A DNA stretch of 64,000 nucleotides from Caldilineaceae bacterium bin34 (GTDB lineage Bacteria; Chloroflexota; Anaerolineae; Caldilineales; Caldilineaceae). Of this stretch, positions 9,501 to 18,235 are shown one piece after another; position 1 is the first letter of the stretch; each line of letters opens with the position of its first letter. The stretch lies in contig MPMO01000009.1 of the NCBI GenBank assembly GCA_002238555.1, positions 42,258 through 106,257 of the forward strand, written 5' to 3'. The notes beneath the pieces are model-generated. The model searched no databases and had not been told where the DNA came from. It saw only the letters and a list, made by a program, of their open reading frames with translations. The position numbers were made by a program, and so were the translations under genes.

Positions 9501-9785
9501 TCAGGCTGTTGCCGCACCGCCCGCCATCGCGGGGACGATGGATATGCGATCCCGTTCCCCGACCGGGGTATCCAAGCCTTCAAGCGAACGAATTTCATCA
9601 TCGTTGCGGAACACGTTGATGAACCGCTTGACCTCGCCGTCGGCATCCAAAATCTTGGCCGCCACCCCCGGATGCTGCGCATCAACGGCCTGGATGAGTT
9701 CGCCAACCGAACTGCCTTCGACCTCCAGCTTGGAGGCACCGGCCGTCAGGCGTCGCAGGGGAGTGGGAATGTAGACAGTGGTCAT
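9501..9785 (-). CDS. ThiS/MoaD/CysO-like sulfur-carrier protein with C-terminal extension
   Basis: A 94-residue beta-grasp protein starting at the ATG at 9785. Family features are the LRRLTAG segment near the start, the ERDRISIVPAMAGG tail, and the typical length. The diglycine that must be free for adenylation is at residues 89-90 but is followed by four more residues (AATA) before the stop. The protein is therefore a pro-form that needs trimming. A JAMM-type protease encoded just upstream in the same orientation is the natural candidate. The next genes down encode the activating E1 and the cysteine synthase, so its role is sulfur donation for cysteine made from an activated serine. Confidence 0.88.
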   Translation of the reverse strand: MTTVYIPTPLRRLTAGASKLEVEGSSVGELIQAVDAQHPGVAAKILDADGEVKRFINVFRNDDEIRSLEGLDTPVGERDRISIVPAMAGGAATA

Positions 9786-9844
9786 GCTGGTTATGTCAGC
9801 TTTCTGGTGAATGAAGTCCCGTCTCGGGCAGGTGTCTGCCCATT

Positions 9845-9870
9845 GTGCCCGGTATCTTAGCACCGGGCAC
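9845..9870. other. intergenic hairpin between protease and sulfur-carrier genes
   Basis: A perfect 9-bp stem (GTGCCCGGT / ACCGGGCAC) has an 8-base loop. It lies in the 140-bp gap between two genes of the minus-strand cluster. No U-tract follows on either strand, so it is not a standard terminator. It could set relative expression or stabilise a processed mRNA end. Confidence 0.4.
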
Positions 9871-9925
9871 CGAGTTCATTCATTGGAGATGCGTTAGGGA
9901 GGCCGCCAGGGGAGGAGGCAGGGAA

Positions 9926-10528
9926 TCAATGCGATTTGAGCCTGATTTCCCCAATGTAGACAACCCGCACCTCGGGCTCAGCAGCCGGGTCCGGCTGGAA
10001 CCACACCACGTAGAACGGGTCCCGGGCCGGAAAGCGCGTCCGGTCGAGTGCATCGGGCAAGGGCGTGCCGGTGGCCCGATACCAGGCAAAGAGGCCCGGC
10101 CGCGTTTCGTGGAACGATGTCTGCTGCTTGAGGGCCGTCAAGTCGAAGTCGGCTTCGATGTCCAGCAGTTCAAAACCCCGGATCACGGGTTGCAATGCTT
10201 CCAGGGAACAGATCAGGTAAACGGACTCCGGATAGGCGGCCGTCCAGGCATCGGTGGCTGAGGGGTAGGCCGGAGACTCGGGATGCGAGTGGTAAATGGC
10301 CACCATGGAGTCGCCCGCGTCCTCGAAGACGAACTGTTGCATCAGCACCGACGGTTCCACCAGATAGTTGATGGTCCGTTCTTCCGCCACGTTCCGTGAC
10401 GGCACCAACGCCGCCGCCTGCCGCTCCCGCCCCCTGACGATGCCGCAGATCTCCTCGGGTTTCCCCGCGAGCGACTGATCGATGATCTGCCGTTGCAACG
10501 TGTAGGGAAGCACCAGTTCGCGGGTCAT
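9926..10528 (-). CDS. JAMM/MPN+ metalloprotease, Mec-like
   Basis: A 200-residue protein whose first ~120 residues hold a complete JAMM zinc site: the glutamate in KPEEICG (25/26) and the HxH...SxxD motif as HSHPESPAYPSATD (H80, H82, S90, D93). In Mycobacterium tuberculosis, Mec hydrolyses the CysO-cysteine adduct to release cysteine; in Pseudomonas, QbsD trims residues after the diglycine of a ThiS-like carrier. Both jobs would be needed here because the carrier has a four-residue extension. The ATG at 10528 gives MTRELVLPYT, directly at the domain start. A C-terminal ~80-residue segment of unknown role follows the catalytic core. Confidence 0.88.
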   Translation of the reverse strand: MTRELVLPYTLQRQIIDQSLAGKPEEICGIVRGRERQAAALVPSRNVAEERTINYLVEPSVLMQQFVFEDAGDSMVAIYHSHPESPAYPSATDAWTAAYPESVYLICSLEALQPVIRGFELLDIEADFDLTALKQQTSFHETRPGLFAWYRATGTPLPDALDRTRFPARDPFYVVWFQPDPAAEPEVRVVYIGEIRLKSH

Positions 10529-10572
10529 GGTCGTCTTCCGGGTGGCAGTACTTCGGGTTGGCTGGCTACGGT

Positions 10573-11913
10573 TCAGACCTGAGGCAACCGGGCATTGCGG
10601 ATGCTGGCGGTCAACTGATCGTCCATTGTTGCCAGGGCGGTTTCCGGCAGGACCGCCCCCTCGAACACGGCTTTCCAATTGGGTTCAACCACCGTCTCCA
10701 GCAACTCCCGGTGGTTGGAGCCCAGGGAGTTGTCGCCGACCCTGTCCGCCGTGCGCGGCAAATCCACGAACACGGAACCGCCTCGGGCACGACGCTCGTC
10801 GGTCAGCCACAAGTCCGGCCTTCCGGCTACCGGATGCGCGCTGTCCCGCGCCATGCGCGCCGCCCCTTCCCCGGTGGTCATGTGTGCCAACAGCCTGGCC
10901 GCCTCGTCGGGAAACCGCGTGCCGCTGGCAACGGCCAGGCCGGTGCTCCAGACCATGGTGGCACTGGGACCGTCAGCATGTGCCTTTGGCACGGAGACCG
11001 CTTCCCAATCCACTCGATCGCGTTGGTCCTCCAGAAGCCGCACATCCTGTGACGAGGCCATCCACATCGCGAGTTGGCCGGCCAACTTCAGGGATGCCGG
11101 CGTGCGACTTCGCAACTGTTCGGGACCGGGAGCCACCTTGTGCACCAGCCACATTTGGGAGAGCCATGCCAAAGCCGAACCATTGGCCTTGTGCGAGGCG
11201 GTCGGGTTGGCAAAGTCCGCTGCCGACCGGTCAAACAGGCCGGGACCGCCATTCGCCCACAACCAGTGTTCCGCTCCCGCCACATCAAGTTCCGTACCCC
11301 ATCCCCAGGTCGCGTCGCTGCCCCCCCGGCGTGTCAAGGCATAGGACAACTCGAGGCAATCCTGCCAGGTCCAGGTCGCCCCGGGCAGTGGCTGGCCTGC
11401 CTCTGCAAACACCGTTCGGTTCAGGAGCACGGCATGGGACACAAACTCAAGGGGCAGGCCGTACTGTGCCTCCCCCCATGCATAGGCCTGCAACAGTGCG
11501 GGGGGGAATCCCTTGGCCGCGAGGCTCAATGCATCCGCAAGCCAGGGATGCAAATCCAGCAACTGGCCCGAACTGGCCCAGAGTCTGGGCAAGCCGTGAG
11601 TGGCGATCGGCAGGAGATCGATGCGATTGCCCGAGGCGAGGACCGCTCCGACCTGAACCTGCATGTCGTTCCAGGCGGAAGCAATTTCAATCGCCTCGAT
11701 GTCCAAGTCGGGAGCAATGCGCTTGAACAGCCCGATCGCCTCAATGCGCGCCTCGTCCAAGGGGTAGCCGACGTACAGAAGTGCCTCCACCTCGGCACCA
11801 CTGCCGGCCGTGGCTGCCGGAGCGATGGCGGTGGGTTCGCAGGCGGACAGCAACAGCCCGGTCGCGGCCAACGACGCCTTCAGGAATGTGCGGCGGGAAG
11901 CAATGATAGGCAT
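10573..11913 (-). CDS. extracellular solute-binding lipoprotein (family 1), orphan
   Basis: A 446-residue secreted protein. The N-terminus MPIIASRRTFLKASLAA has the twin-arginine pattern RRTFLK, followed by a lipobox LLSAC; the mature protein would be anchored at that cysteine. The body has the features of ABC sugar-binding proteins: LLPIATHGLPRLWASSGQLL, then YGLPLEFVSHAVLLNRTVF, and a TWTWQDCLELSYAL segment. No permease or ATPase gene is adjacent, so the partner transporter is elsewhere. It lies 44 bp upstream of the JAMM protease gene on the same strand and could head that transcription unit, though a functional link to cysteine synthesis is unproven. Confidence 0.85.
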   Translation of the reverse strand: MPIIASRRTFLKASLAATGLLLSACEPTAIAPAATAGSGAEVEALLYVGYPLDEARIEAIGLFKRIAPDLDIEAIEIASAWNDMQVQVGAVLASGNRIDLLPIATHGLPRLWASSGQLLDLHPWLADALSLAAKGFPPALLQAYAWGEAQYGLPLEFVSHAVLLNRTVFAEAGQPLPGATWTWQDCLELSYALTRRGGSDATWGWGTELDVAGAEHWLWANGGPGLFDRSAADFANPTASHKANGSALAWLSQMWLVHKVAPGPEQLRSRTPASLKLAGQLAMWMASSQDVRLLEDQRDRVDWEAVSVPKAHADGPSATMVWSTGLAVASGTRFPDEAARLLAHMTTGEGAARMARDSAHPVAGRPDLWLTDERRARGGSVFVDLPRTADRVGDNSLGSNHRELLETVVEPNWKAVFEGAVLPETALATMDDQLTASIRNARLPQV

Positions 11914-12213
11914 GGACTTTGGGGCAACCAATTCCGGTCCCGGTTGGATTTGAAAGGGGCACGGACGGCAGGGCATGCCTACCGCCATCCGGACAATACT
12001 ATCCTGACGGAGCGGGTTTGGATGCAAGTCGGGCCGGATTGGTTCCACCGTGGGGGATGGTCGACACGCGGCCCGCCATCCATCGCGAACATGTGCGCTC
12101 CGGGCAACATCCAGCCATCCGGTCGGCTTCCGACACCCCGTGAGCAGCATCGGCCCGTGCGATACTGCCCACAGAACACAGCAGATTGACCAACCCTTCA
12201 CAGACACCCAACC
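11914..12213. other. 300-bp divergent intergenic region, nothing identified
   Basis: This separates the divergent solute-binding lipoprotein and CtaG-like genes. No coding signature, repeat or convincing promoter hexamer pair was found. Confidence 0.4.
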
Positions 12214-13146
12214 GTGGATCTAGGGCTTCGCCACGTGGACGGCTGGACCCGACATCCGGTCGCGGCCGTGCTACTGCTAATCCTGTTGACCGCCTATTTC
12301 GCGGGTCGAGCCCGTCTGGCAACACAGGACCGGCCTGCACGGTACATGGTGGCCGTGTTTGGCCTCGGGTTTGTGTGCCTTTGGGTCGCGTTCGTGTCGC
12401 CTCTGGCGGAACTCAAGTTCAGCTACCTGTATGCCCGCACGGTACAACAGGCCCTGGTCGGCATCATGGCCCCGCCATTGCTGTTGCACGGGCGTTTGCT
12501 GGCCATGCTGTGGCATCTGGTTCCCGGCGACCACCAACACAGTCTGAAGCTGTGGTGGCGGGGAACGTCGCCATGGTCCAAGGTTCTCCATTGGGTTACC
12601 GGCGCAGGCCCGGTCTGGCTTTTGACGGTGAGCATCTTTGCTCTGTGGCACGACAGCGCAACCGTCAATTGGCTGATGGAACGGCCGCGATGGGCCAACG
12701 CGGTGCTGATGCCGTACTGGGCGACTTTCATGATGTTCTGGTGGCATGCCATGGCGGCGATGCCCCACCTGCACCGGCCGCTGCCGGTTTGGCTTCGCTT
12801 CCTGTACCTGATCGTTGGAGGTGAAGTAGCCAACATGATTACCGGCGTCACACTGGCTTTTCGCCAGGAAGCCACCTACAACTACTACCTGACCGCGAAC
12901 TCCCTTGAACGCCTGACCGCCGTGCAGGACCAGATGATCAGCGGCGGCATCATTTGGGTCACCGGCAGCTTCATCTACATCGGCGTCGCGGTCGCACTGC
13001 TGGGCCAGATACTGGTACGGCGTCGATTCGAGCCGCAACTGCCGCCGCGGGACTGGCAAACCGCAACCTTGCTGACGATAGCCCCGGGCTTGGAGGACAG
13101 GGTTGCGGAACAGCCGGCACCGAAACCTGCTCACCGAGTCAGTTGA
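12214..13146 (+). CDS. ctaG: cytochrome c oxidase assembly factor CtaG (caa3 type)
   Basis: A 310-residue multi-pass membrane protein with about seven hydrophobic segments. Family features are AFVSPLAELKFSYLYARTVQ in the second/third helix region, IMAPPLLLHG, a histidine-rich MLWHLVPGDHQH, WHDSATVNWL, and WWHAMAAMPHL. Conserved histidines facing the membrane surface suit a role in copper or heme delivery to cytochrome oxidase, as for Bacillus CtaG. No oxidase subunit genes are in the window. The start is a GTG at 12214. Confidence 0.85.
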   Translation: MDLGLRHVDGWTRHPVAAVLLLILLTAYFAGRARLATQDRPARYMVAVFGLGFVCLWVAFVSPLAELKFSYLYARTVQQALVGIMAPPLLLHGRLLAMLWHLVPGDHQHSLKLWWRGTSPWSKVLHWVTGAGPVWLLTVSIFALWHDSATVNWLMERPRWANAVLMPYWATFMMFWWHAMAAMPHLHRPLPVWLRFLYLIVGGEVANMITGVTLAFRQEATYNYYLTANSLERLTAVQDQMISGGIIWVTGSFIYIGVAVALLGQILVRRRFEPQLPPRDWQTATLLTIAPGLEDRVAEQPAPKPAHRVS

Positions 13147-13522
13147 ACTGCACACCTGTTGAAATTTCCGTTGCGCAGGGTTTGTCCGGGGCCGCTATCA
13201 ACACGCCCGAACTTTCCCTAGAAGATGTCCAACGCGAACGCTTTAGGTCAAGCCGGTCGCGAACCCATGCCTTTGGCTGGGCACTTGCTTCCGTTTTCAG
13301 CCTTGGGTGGAACGGGCCGGCAACTCGGACCATCCCAACCAACCCTCACCAGGTGGTCCCCTGAGAAAGCTCCAACCAGTCATTCCCCGGGCCACTGCCT
13401 GACAACGACCCATCGGGAACTTTCCGTGGCAGTACCATGGGTTGGTGATCCAGACAACCCGCCGTCTCTCAGGCATAGTTGTAGGATCGGATCATCCAGC
13501 CCGTAGCCGATGGAAAACCGTC
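13147..13522. other. 376-bp intergenic region, no gene seen
   Basis: This lies between ctaG and the AAA-ATPase-like gene. The frame of the downstream gene is open back to a TTG at 13442, but the residues it would add show no conserved features. No RNA or repeat was recognised. Confidence 0.4.
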
Positions 13523-15274
13523 GTGCCGTCCGAAAGCCCTCTGCCATTCCTGCGTCCGGATCAGTCCGAGTTCATTCTGCTGCGTCATGGCGGTGGTCTG
13601 TACGTGGACAAGACGCAATATTTCCTCTCGTTGCTAGCTCCCACGGACCACAACCCGTCACTGCTGAACAACAAGTACATCTTCCTGGCCCGTCCCCGGC
13701 GCTTCGGCAAGTCCCTGCTGGTGACAACCCTGGAAGCCTTCTTCCAGGGAGAGGTGCCGGTTGATCCCCGCTACCTGAACGGCCACAGCCCACCGCCAAC
13801 CCTGAGCAAGGCAAAGCTGTTCCAGGACACGGCAGCGGCGGACACCGTCGAGGACCGGGGCTTCCATCCGGTCGTACGGCTGAACATGGCCAACACCCCC
13901 GCCGATGCACCGGAACGACTGGAAGCCAACCTGCTGGAGATGCTGGGCGGCCAGTACACCCTGTGGAACCGACGCGGCATCAACGTCGGACTGGAACCCG
14001 TGGATGAATCCGGCGCTGTCGCCTTTCCCTCCGGCCCGGCGGTCAGCCCGGCCCAGCGCCTGGAGGATTTGGTGGGCCGGCTCAAGGCGCGCTACGGGGC
14101 CAACCCCGTCGTCCTGGTCGACGAGTACGACGCACCGCTGGTACACCTGCTGGGTAAGAAAACGGACCCCGAACCCATCTTGGACGTCCTGCGCAGCTTC
14201 TACGTCAAGCTCAAGAGCCTTGAAGCCGACCTGCACTTCGTCTTTGTCACCGGCATTACCCGCTTCGCCCGCGTCAGCCTGTTTTCGGTCCTCAACAACC
14301 TGCGCGACATCTCCTGGGAACCCGCCTATGCCACCCTTTGCGGCTTCACCGAACAGGAGGTCCGAACCGCACTGCACCCCCACCTCGCCACGGGCGCCGC
14401 CCACCTCAACATGTCCCTTGAGAAGCTGATGGACCAGGTCCGCCGCCACTACAACGGCTACTGCTTCGGCTTTCCCGAGGACAGCGAGAGCGTCTACAAC
14501 CCCTTCACCCTGGCCTGCTGCCTCCGCGACATGCAGGATCGAAGCCATGTTCGGAGATGGGCCGTCACCGGATGGCCCAACCACTGGGCCGTCTCCGGCA
14601 ACCCCATGTTCCTGATCCGCCTTATGCAGGAGGGGCAGTACCTCCTGCCCGCGGATCCGCCTCCCTGGGACAGCCTGATGAGCACGACCTACAGCCTGGA
14701 CCGGGTCAACTTTGTCCCCCTCATGGTCCAAACCGGCTACTACACCCTGCGCCAGGACACCGACGGGGACCTGTACCTGGATTATCCCAACGACGAAGTC
14801 CGCCGGACCTACAGCCATGAACTGCTGGAGTCCTACCGGCAACCGCCCGACCCGCGGACCCTGCGGGCCATGCACCGGACACTGGCCGACGAGGACTACA
14901 AGGGGTTCTGCGGTCTCCTCCACACCTTCCTGGCCGGTGTCCCCAGCGAGAAGCTGCGCCGGGAGACCGACTGCCACCTCGTCCTGCATGTCCTGTGCCA
15001 GCTGATGCAGGTGGAGTTTCAGTCGGAAGTGCACCAGGGGGGCGGCCGCTCCGACATGGAGGTCCGGTTCCCCGAACACATCTGCGTCATGGAGTTCAAG
15101 TACGGCGAATCGCCGCAGGCGGCCCTGGACCAGATCCGGTCGCACGACTACGGCCGGCAGCACTTCGGCGGGACCCGCAAGGTGGTCGCGCTGGGCCTCA
15201 ACTTCATGCCCGGCACCGAGGAGGCTCCGCCCACCGTGGAGCATGCCGTCTGTGTCCGCTACCGACCCGAGTAA
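13523..15274 (+). CDS. AAA-ATPase-like protein with C-terminal PD-(D/E)XK nuclease-like domain
   Basis: About 583 residues. The N-terminal part has the pattern of the 'predicted AAA-ATPase' family: GGGLYVDKTQYFLSLL, then the Walker A variant RPRRFGKSLLVTTLEAF, and Walker B as VVLVDEYDAPL. FVTGITRFARVSLFSVLNNL follows. The C-terminal ~100 residues match the accompanying PD-(D/E)XK domain: GGGRSDMEVRFPEHICVMEFKYG with the ExK pair, then a Q/R helix (AALDQIRSHDYG). The family is abundant and repeated in some bacterial genomes; its function is not established. The GTG at 13523 gives a start close to the conserved core; TTG 13442 and GTG 13445 are alternatives. It stands alone, flanked by gaps on both sides. 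Confidence 0.85.
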   Translation: MPSESPLPFLRPDQSEFILLRHGGGLYVDKTQYFLSLLAPTDHNPSLLNNKYIFLARPRRFGKSLLVTTLEAFFQGEVPVDPRYLNGHSPPPTLSKAKLFQDTAAADTVEDRGFHPVVRLNMANTPADAPERLEANLLEMLGGQYTLWNRRGINVGLEPVDESGAVAFPSGPAVSPAQRLEDLVGRLKARYGANPVVLVDEYDAPLVHLLGKKTDPEPILDVLRSFYVKLKSLEADLHFVFVTGITRFARVSLFSVLNNLRDISWEPAYATLCGFTEQEVRTALHPHLATGAAHLNMSLEKLMDQVRRHYNGYCFGFPEDSESVYNPFTLACCLRDMQDRSHVRRWAVTGWPNHWAVSGNPMFLIRLMQEGQYLLPADPPPWDSLMSTTYSLDRVNFVPLMVQTGYYTLRQDTDGDLYLDYPNDEVRRTYSHELLESYRQPPDPRTLRAMHRTLADEDYKGFCGLLHTFLAGVPSEKLRRETDCHLVLHVLCQLMQVEFQSEVHQGGGRSDMEVRFPEHICVMEFKYGESPQAALDQIRSHDYGRQHFGGTRKVVALGLNFMPGTEEAPPTVEHAVCVRYRPE

Positions 15275-15340
15275 AGCGATCGGCTCCTGATCGGGTGCCC
15301 GTGTTACGATTCGGATTGCCGATTTGGACCTGTTTTCTGA

Positions 15341-15562
15341 TTGAGACTGCTTGTGGACTGTCCATCCTGCGGTCAGCACAACCCTGACGACAAGCGCATT
15401 TGCTGGAAGTGCCAGGGGGAAATCCCGCCGCCGCCGCCGCCGCCCAAACCAAGCCGCACCTACCTCGGACTGCCGGTTTGGGGCTGGGTCGTGTTCGCAG
15501 CCATGTTCATCGGTTCGTTCCTCGTGTCCCAGTGCAACCAGGCGAACCTGCTGGGCGGTTGA
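15341..15562 (+). CDS. small zinc-ribbon single-pass membrane protein
   Basis: A 73-residue protein. Residues 7-26 form a double CxxC zinc ribbon (CPSCGQHNPDDKRICWKC). A polyproline stretch of seven prolines and then a single hydrophobic segment (VWGWVVFAAMFIGSFLVS) follow. This is the common 'zinc-ribbon plus tail anchor' layout of uncharacterised bacterial proteins. The start is a TTG at 15341 or a GTG at 15353. It precedes mutY by 49 bp on the same strand and could be co-transcribed. Confidence 0.65.
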   Translation: MRLLVDCPSCGQHNPDDKRICWKCQGEIPPPPPPPKPSRTYLGLPVWGWVVFAAMFIGSFLVSQCNQANLLGG

Positions 15563-15611
15563 TCCCCGGCGTGGCATTTGAATCTCCGCGGCAAGGATCC
15601 GCTCCCGGACT

Positions 15612-16721
15612 TTGATTGACAAGGTGGCGGACTGGCAATTGGCCAACGCCGAATCCTTTCCCTGGCGTTCCGCGCCCCACGGCTTCCGGAATCCCTACCG
15701 GGTCTGGATCGCCGAGGTCATGGCGCAGCAAACCCGGCTCGCGACCGTTGTTCCCTACTTCCATCGCTGGATGGCGGCCCTGCCATCCCCGCAAGCCGTG
15801 GCGCAGGCGGACGAGGATCGGGTGCTCAAACTCTGGGAGGGCCTTGGCTACTACCGAAGGGCCCTGAACATTCATCGGGCGGCCAAGCAGATGGTGCAGC
15901 ACCACGGGGGACAGGTTCCGGACACCAAGGAGGAACTGCTGGCACTTCCCGGCATCGGCCGCTACACCGCGGGCGGCATCCTGAGCCTGGCGTTCAACCA
16001 ACCCGAACCAGCCATCGACGGGAACGTCGTGCGTCTGTATTCGCGCCTTCACAAAACCCCGTACCAAGCGCAGCGCAAGGCGAACCTGGACACAATCGAC
16101 ACTCATATTCGAGAGCTGTTAGCCGCCAATCCCGCCGTTTCACCGGGCCTGATTGCGGAAGGCCTGATGGCGTTGGGCAGCAAGATATGCAAGCCGGTCA
16201 AGCCTGACTGCCCGCAATGCCCAGTACGGGCGCATTGCGCTACCTATTCATCGGCCCGGGCTGCACCGCGGCCGGGCCGCAGCCCTGCAAAATCACTCCC
16301 TGCCAGACACCATGTCGGATATGTGCTGCTCACCGCGCAAGGTGGTCAACAGCGGGTTTTCCTGGTCCGCAATCGACGCAGCGACATGCTTGGGGGGTTG
16401 TGGGGGTTTCCGGCCCTGCCGGTTGAGGAGCGGCCCGCAACCGACGCAACCGCGGCGGCGCGGATTGCCCAAGACCAACTGTGTGTGGTCGTTGATCAAG
16501 TCCGACACCTTGGCCGGCAGATCCAGGACTACAGTCATTTTCGGCGCCTACAGGACACCTATCTGGCGGTCTGCCACAATGCGGATCCCGAAACCCCGCG
16601 CTGGGAAGAGGGCCGGTGGGTTCCGGTGGGGGAGATAGGCGACTTGGCCCTGTCGCGTATCGACCATAAGATTGCGGCCCTGTTGACGGCGCACGCCGAG
16701 ACGGTGGCATGCGCGGACTGA
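15612..16721 (+). CDS. mutY: A/G-specific adenine DNA glycosylase MutY
   Basis: A 369-residue base-excision repair enzyme that removes adenine opposite 8-oxoguanine. The catalytic domain has E35 (AEVMAQQT), the helix-hairpin-helix LPGIGRYTAGG (112-122), and catalytic D136 in PAIDGNVVRL. The iron-sulfur cluster cysteines are complete: C193-x6-C200-x2-C203-x5-C209. The C-terminal ~130 residues form a NUDIX-like domain (GGLWGFPALPVEE) that reads 8-oxoG, then a histidine in the SRIDHKI segment. The length is normal. The start codon is a TTG at 15612; a GTG five codons in is possible. Confidence 0.95.
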   Translation: MIDKVADWQLANAESFPWRSAPHGFRNPYRVWIAEVMAQQTRLATVVPYFHRWMAALPSPQAVAQADEDRVLKLWEGLGYYRRALNIHRAAKQMVQHHGGQVPDTKEELLALPGIGRYTAGGILSLAFNQPEPAIDGNVVRLYSRLHKTPYQAQRKANLDTIDTHIRELLAANPAVSPGLIAEGLMALGSKICKPVKPDCPQCPVRAHCATYSSARAAPRPGRSPAKSLPARHHVGYVLLTAQGGQQRVFLVRNRRSDMLGGLWGFPALPVEERPATDATAAARIAQDQLCVVVDQVRHLGRQIQDYSHFRRLQDTYLAVCHNADPETPRWEEGRWVPVGEIGDLALSRIDHKIAALLTAHAETVACAD

Positions 16722-16779
16722 CCCACAAGGCTCATACCCGATCCACCTTCGCCTCCCCGCGCCATTGACCGGAACCGCC

Positions 16780-18021
16780 ATGACCAACTCGCCCGTCCAA
16801 GCCGCGCTCCTGCGCATCCTGGCACTGCAGTCCGCGCCCCATGTCCAGCAACCATGGACCGACCTGTCCGGCAGTGCATGGGCCGACCTGGAGCAGACAG
16901 CTAACACACAGCGGGTAGGTGCACTGCTCCACTACTGCCTGCAACAGGCGCCGGAGACATGTGCCCGACCTCCGGACGTGGTGTGCCAGAGTCTGGCGGA
17001 CACGTATCGGCAGAGCGTTCTGCGCAATCTTTTCCTTGCAACGGAACTGGCGGAACTGGCCCAGGCCCTACAGGCCCGGAACATCCCCTGTCTGGCCCTC
17101 AAGGGCATGCACCTGGCCCATGATGTCTATCCGGAAATCGGCACGCGCCAGATGGACGACATCGACCTGCTGGTGCCCAGGGCATTGCTCTCGGAAGCGG
17201 TGCAGGTGACCAGGGAACTGGGATACATCACACGGGAACCGATGGATGTCGAGACTTGGTCGGCGGATGTGCACCACCTGCCGCGCATGTTCAACAACAA
17301 CAACACCGTCCTGGAACTGCACTGGAACATCACGTGGCCCAAGGACCGATACGCCCTGTCGGATCTGGACGGCCTCTGGGACCGGGCCGCGCCCATCGAG
17401 GGTGCGCGCGGCCAGGTGCTGGGCCTGTGTCCGGAAGACCTGATCCTGCACCTGTGCATCCATGCCTCCTACCAGCACCTGTTCTATACGGGACTGCGCC
17501 CGGTGTGCGACATCAGCGCCACGATTGCCCGTTACGGCGATGCGCTCGACTGGGATGCGTTGTCGGACCGGACCCTGGACTGGGGATGGCAGTCCGGCGT
17601 ATACCTGATGCTGAACCTGGCGCGCACCACCCTGGGCGCCCGGGTCCCAAGCCGCGTACTGGAGGCCTTGCGCCCGGACATTCCCGAGGAAGCCGCGGGC
17701 GCCGCGCGCTACCTGCTGTGGAACATCACGTCCGATGCAATCACGCTGCCCCGCAACATGGCCCGCATGTGGTCACGCGGCAGCCGCCGCGAGAAGCTGC
17801 GGGACCTGGCCGCCGCCATGTTGCCGAATCGCTCCCGGCTGGCGAAGGAATACGCCCTCAATGCCGGCTCACCGTTCGTCTGGTTCCACTACCCCCGCTT
17901 CGTCGTTGATCTGGCGGCGCGCAACTACGGTGCCTGGAGGAGCCTGCAACAGGCGGACCCGGACACCCGACGCATGGCGGTGTCCAAGAACCTGCTCATG
18001 GAGAGCCTGTATGGCGAATAG
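16780..18021 (+). CDS. uncharacterised nucleotidyltransferase-family protein
   Basis: A 413-residue protein with the signature of the 'uncharacterised nucleotidyltransferase' family (NTP_transf_5): LKGMHLAHDVYPEIGTRQ followed by MDDIDLLVP, where the paired acidic residues correspond to the metal-binding DxD of the polymerase-beta fold. The rest is mostly helical with a His-rich segment (LHLCIHASYQHLF). Family members are often near polysaccharide synthesis genes and are thought to modify a small acceptor; no acceptor is known. The ATG at 16780 is preferred over the TTG at 16765. Confidence 0.75.
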   Translation: MTNSPVQAALLRILALQSAPHVQQPWTDLSGSAWADLEQTANTQRVGALLHYCLQQAPETCARPPDVVCQSLADTYRQSVLRNLFLATELAELAQALQARNIPCLALKGMHLAHDVYPEIGTRQMDDIDLLVPRALLSEAVQVTRELGYITREPMDVETWSADVHHLPRMFNNNNTVLELHWNITWPKDRYALSDLDGLWDRAAPIEGARGQVLGLCPEDLILHLCIHASYQHLFYTGLRPVCDISATIARYGDALDWDALSDRTLDWGWQSGVYLMLNLARTTLGARVPSRVLEALRPDIPEEAAGAARYLLWNITSDAITLPRNMARMWSRGSRREKLRDLAAAMLPNRSRLAKEYALNAGSPFVWFHYPRFVVDLAARNYGAWRSLQQADPDTRRMAVSKNLLMESLYGE

Positions 18022-18235
18022 CAGGTTCGGGGGCCTCCCGGTGCGATCGTCCAGGACCGGTGCGGACTTGAACGTTGGCTTCGGGTCGCATGCGACCGCG
18101 AGCAGCGGCACATGGGCAAGGCTCCGCAACCTCGCTGCTTGGAGGGGTTGCGGGTTGGAAGCCGGTGGTCGGTCGCGCCTCCTGCGACTCCGACGCCGTA
18201 CAGCCTGACTCGCGGATCGCCCGGGATTCCCTGCG

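Noticed and set aside
7288..9774. 828-codon open frame on the plus strand
   Set aside because: It is the antisense shadow of the cysM, E1 and carrier genes; it is rich in Gln/His/Arg with no domain.
13658..15646. 662-codon open frame on the minus strand
   Set aside because: It is antisense to the AAA-ATPase-like gene, which has clear motifs; the shadow has none.
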